Origin: Mesorhizobium sp. B2-3-4
GTDB taxonomy: Bacteria > Pseudomonadota > Alphaproteobacteria > Rhizobiales > Rhizobiaceae
Assembly: GCF_006442315.1 (NCBI RefSeq)
Contig: NZ_VFVY01000002.1
Location: 310,001 to 374,000, forward strand
DNA length: 64,000 nt
Direction of reading: 5' to 3'
Below the pieces are notes generated by a model that did no database searches, had not been told where the DNA came from, and worked only from the letters and a program-made list of their open reading frames with translations. Each line of letters begins with the position of its first letter. Position 1 is the stretch's first letter. Both the position numbers and the translations under genes were made by a program. This document shows positions 61,772-64,000 of the stretch, piece after piece.

Positions 61772-63769
61772 ATGCAACGGGATTTTCGCTCGTCGGCGGA
61801 ATTCGAAGCCGCACACGGCTTCTACGGCGACCTTCTGGGTGCCCCTGGTCACGTCTTCGGCGCTCGCTCGCTGTGCGGTCATCAAAGTGCAAGGCAGCTC
61901 TATTTCATAGGGCAGAGTTTCGAAGGACCGATCGAGGCCGGACCCGGCAGTAGGCTATACCGGGTCGAGCGCGGCGGCGGCGCACCCGAGCGGCTGGGCG
62001 ACAGGGAAGCCCGCCAGATTCGGCTGTCTCCGGACGGCAGGTTGCTGGCATTTGCCTGCCAGGGCGACGGTCCGGCGACGGACCTGATCGAGATAAGATC
62101 GGACGGCGCTGTCGTCGCCAGCACCACCTTGAGCGGACGCATCGAACAGCTCGACTGGTCGCCCGATGGCGGGAAGCTCCTTCTGGTGGTTGCCGGCACC
62201 GGCGCCGATCTTGCCGGCATCCACGGCGGCTATGCCCAGAAGCAACCCAAGGAAGCCGTGGCCTGGCTGCCCGAGGTGAGGCTCGGCGAGGGCGAGGATC
62301 TGTGGCGCCGCATATGGATCTGGGATCTCGAGGGTGCCGCCCGCCCGCTCACCGCGCCGCCTCTCAACGTCTGGGAAGCGAGTTGGTCCGGCAATGACGG
62401 CATCGCGGCATTGGTCAGCGACGATCACGGCGAAGGCAGTTGGTATAGGGCGCGGCTGGCGCTGGTGGATGCCGGGTCGGGCGCCGCGCGCACCGTTCAT
62501 ACGCCGACGGACCAGATCGGCTGCGTCAGGGGCAGCCCGGACGGAGACAGGATCGCGTTCATCCAGGCCTTCTGCAGCGATCGCGGGCTGGTCGCCGGCG
62601 CGCTTTCCATCCTGAACCGGAAGACCGGTTCCGTCACGACCGCCGAAACGTTGGGCGTCGATGTCACGTCGGTCGAATGGCGCTCGGCGACGACGATCCA
62701 TTTCGCCGGTGCGCGCGGCCACGAAACGGCGATCGGAGATTTCGCGGTCGACCGCTTGCTCGCGACGCAGCTTTGGGCATCGCGCGAACTCACCAATGGC
62801 GAATGGGTGCCGGCATCGAGCCCGATAGGTGAAGGGGGCTCGCTGTTCATCGCCGAATCCTGGTCGCGCGCGCCGTTCCTCGCCGAAGTGACCGACGGCA
62901 AGATTGTCGAACTGGTCTCATTGGCCGCACCCGCCGCCGCCCGCGCGACGGCCGCTTGCGGTATGGTCGAACCTTTCCAATGGATTGCGCCTGACGGCCT
63001 CGCGATTGAGGGCTGGCTGGTGCGGCCAAGCGGCGCGACAGCCCCGACGCCGCTCCTGGTCGACGTGCATGGCGGCCCGGTCTCGGCGCATCGCAACCGC
63101 TGGCTCGGCCGGTCGCGCGCCGGCGCCATGCTCGTCAGCCGTGGCTGGACCGTGCTCTTCCCCAACCCGCGCGGCAGCACCGGGCGCGGCGACGGCTTTG
63201 CCCGCGCCGTCAAGGGCGACATGGGCGGCGCCGATGCGCAAGACATCCTCAGCGGGGTCGATGCCCTGATCGAACAAGGTCTTGTCGATGCCGGGTGCGT
63301 CGCCGTCACCGGAACCAGCTATGGTGGCTTCATGTCGGCATGGCTGCCTTCGCAAAGCGACCGCTTCGCCGCCGCCATACCGATCTCCCCGGTCGGCGAC
63401 TGGTACAGCCAGCACCGCACGTCGCAGATTCCCGAATTCGACGAGATCATGCTGACGACATCGCCATGGCAGTCCGGCGGCGACTATTTTGCGCGCAGCC
63501 CTGCTTTTCACAAACAGAAGAAACCAGTGCCTTCGCTGATAATGGCCGGCGCCATCGACAAGAGTACGCCGCCGGGACAGGCCGAGGAATGTCATTTCGC
63601 GGCCCTGAGGTCGGGCGCGCCAAGCGTGCTCGTCATCTATCCGAATGCCGGGCACAGCCTGCGCGGCTACCCCGAATACATCGACAGCGCCGCACGCATC
63701 CTGTGGTGGCTGGAAAGGCATATCGGCCCGGCCAAGGGACCCGGACAGAAAGCAGAAGGAGAAGAATGA
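61772..63769 (+). CDS. S9-family prolyl-oligopeptidase/acylaminoacyl-peptidase
   Basis: A 665-residue serine peptidase: N-terminal beta-propeller with blade motifs (RQIRLSPDGRLLAFAC, QLDWSPDGGKLLLVV), then an alpha/beta-hydrolase domain with DVHGGPVSAHRNRW as the oxyanion loop, nucleophile Ser516 in GTSYGGFMS, Asp596 in GAIDKSTPP and His628 in NAGHSLRG. It cleaves short peptides in the cytoplasm. ATG 61772 has GAGGG six bases upstream. It overlaps the next oxidase gene's start. Confidence 0.85.
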   Translation: MQRDFRSSAEFEAAHGFYGDLLGAPGHVFGARSLCGHQSARQLYFIGQSFEGPIEAGPGSRLYRVERGGGAPERLGDREARQIRLSPDGRLLAFACQGDGPATDLIEIRSDGAVVASTTLSGRIEQLDWSPDGGKLLLVVAGTGADLAGIHGGYAQKQPKEAVAWLPEVRLGEGEDLWRRIWIWDLEGAARPLTAPPLNVWEASWSGNDGIAALVSDDHGEGSWYRARLALVDAGSGAARTVHTPTDQIGCVRGSPDGDRIAFIQAFCSDRGLVAGALSILNRKTGSVTTAETLGVDVTSVEWRSATTIHFAGARGHETAIGDFAVDRLLATQLWASRELTNGEWVPASSPIGEGGSLFIAESWSRAPFLAEVTDGKIVELVSLAAPAAARATAACGMVEPFQWIAPDGLAIEGWLVRPSGATAPTPLLVDVHGGPVSAHRNRWLGRSRAGAMLVSRGWTVLFPNPRGSTGRGDGFARAVKGDMGGADAQDILSGVDALIEQGLVDAGCVAVTGTSYGGFMSAWLPSQSDRFAAAIPISPVGDWYSQHRTSQIPEFDEIMLTTSPWQSGGDYFARSPAFHKQKKPVPSLIMAGAIDKSTPPGQAEECHFAALRSGAPSVLVIYPNAGHSLRGYPEYIDSAARILWWLERHIGPAKGPGQKAEGEE

Positions 63770-64000
63770 TGAGCGCAAATGGCCACGATGGCGCCAACAG
63801 ACATATCGCCGTGATCGGCGGCGGCATCATCGGCTGCAGCGCGGCTGTCCACCTGCTGCGGTCGGGCGTGCGCCAGGTGACGATCATCGATGCGGGGCAG
63901 CCGGGCGCCGCGACCACCGGTGCCGGCGCTGGCTTCGTCTCGCACTGGTCCGCAGGCATGATCCCGCTCGGCGAGGAAGGTTTTCAGCTACAGCAATATG
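63766..64000 (+). CDS. FAD-dependent amine/amino-acid oxidase, N-terminal part
   Basis: Cut by the right edge of the window. About 78 codons are visible: a Rossmann motif HIAVIGGGIIGCSAAVHL near residue 14, then VTIIDAGQPGAATTGAGAG, typical of D-amino-acid/glycine/sarcosine oxidases (DAO family). The start ATG at 63766 overlaps the S9 stop (ATGA); ATG 63769 follows directly. It would complete degradation of amino acids or amines released by the peptidases, which is inference. Confidence 0.75.
   Translation, partial: MMSANGHDGANRHIAVIGGGIIGCSAAVHLLRSGVRQVTIIDAGQPGAATTGAGAGFVSHWSAGMIPLGEEGFQLQQY

Overview
The window reads as a chromosomal stretch of a high-GC alphaproteobacterium, most probably a Mesorhizobium-like member of the Hyphomicrobiales. 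The reasons are the density of ABC importers and short catabolic operons, the ehu/eut (doe) ectoine locus and phnW-phnA-phnY phosphonate locus known from rhizobia, and the palindromic intergenic elements. I see no rRNA, tRNA, CRISPR array, transposase, integrase or phage gene. All identifications come from reading the sequence and from memory of the families; no database search was run.

Layout. 1-491: 3' end of an unrecognised gene. 518-1579: DUF900-type serine hydrolase. 1924-18038: a complete ectoine/hydroxyectoine locus. The minus-strand arm runs asnC, ssd (doeC), atf (doeD), a zinc-less MDR reductase and an aromatic-ammonia-lyase homologue that has lost its MIO cofactor triad. The plus-strand arm runs enuR, ehuABCD, eutABC, doeA, doeB. 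18046-24874: a GlxA-type regulator, an HD hydrolase, GntR and DeoR regulators, a dimethylglycine-dehydrogenase-like flavoenzyme and a LysR regulator. 25149-35867: 2-aminoethylphosphonate use, with phnW, phnA, phnY, a probable pbfA, a D-2-hydroxyacid dehydrogenase and a PhnSTUV-type importer.

35869-49177: a sugar or sugar-acid locus. It holds a CUT1 sugar importer, an aldose-dehydrogenase-like Gfo/Idh protein, a RhaM-like mutarotase, an enolase-superfamily dehydratase, an amidohydrolase-type lactonase with its IclR regulator, and a beta-propeller lactonase. With them come a CaiB/BaiF CoA-transferase, two paralogous MaoC hydratases and a solute-binding-protein homologue with no export signal. 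49199-52807: a Tim44-domain protein, a zf-TFIIB protein, and a quinone-oxidoreductase-like gene with a divergent LysR regulator; the 3' end of the oxidoreductase is copied as a 19-bp tandem repeat. 52825-64000: a peptide import and degradation locus with a CocE-type hydrolase, a Dpp-type importer, an M19-type dipeptidase homologue, an S9 peptidase and the start of a FAD-dependent amine/amino-acid oxidase.

How it fits together. Most of the window is import-plus-catabolism modules, each next to its own regulator. The best candidates for something undescribed are: the MIO-less lyase homologue joined to ectoine catabolism; the CoA-transferase/MaoC/cytoplasmic SBP-like operon facing a sugar-acid pathway; the paired perfect palindromes of the peptide locus; and the tandem hairpins grown from a gene's stop codon.
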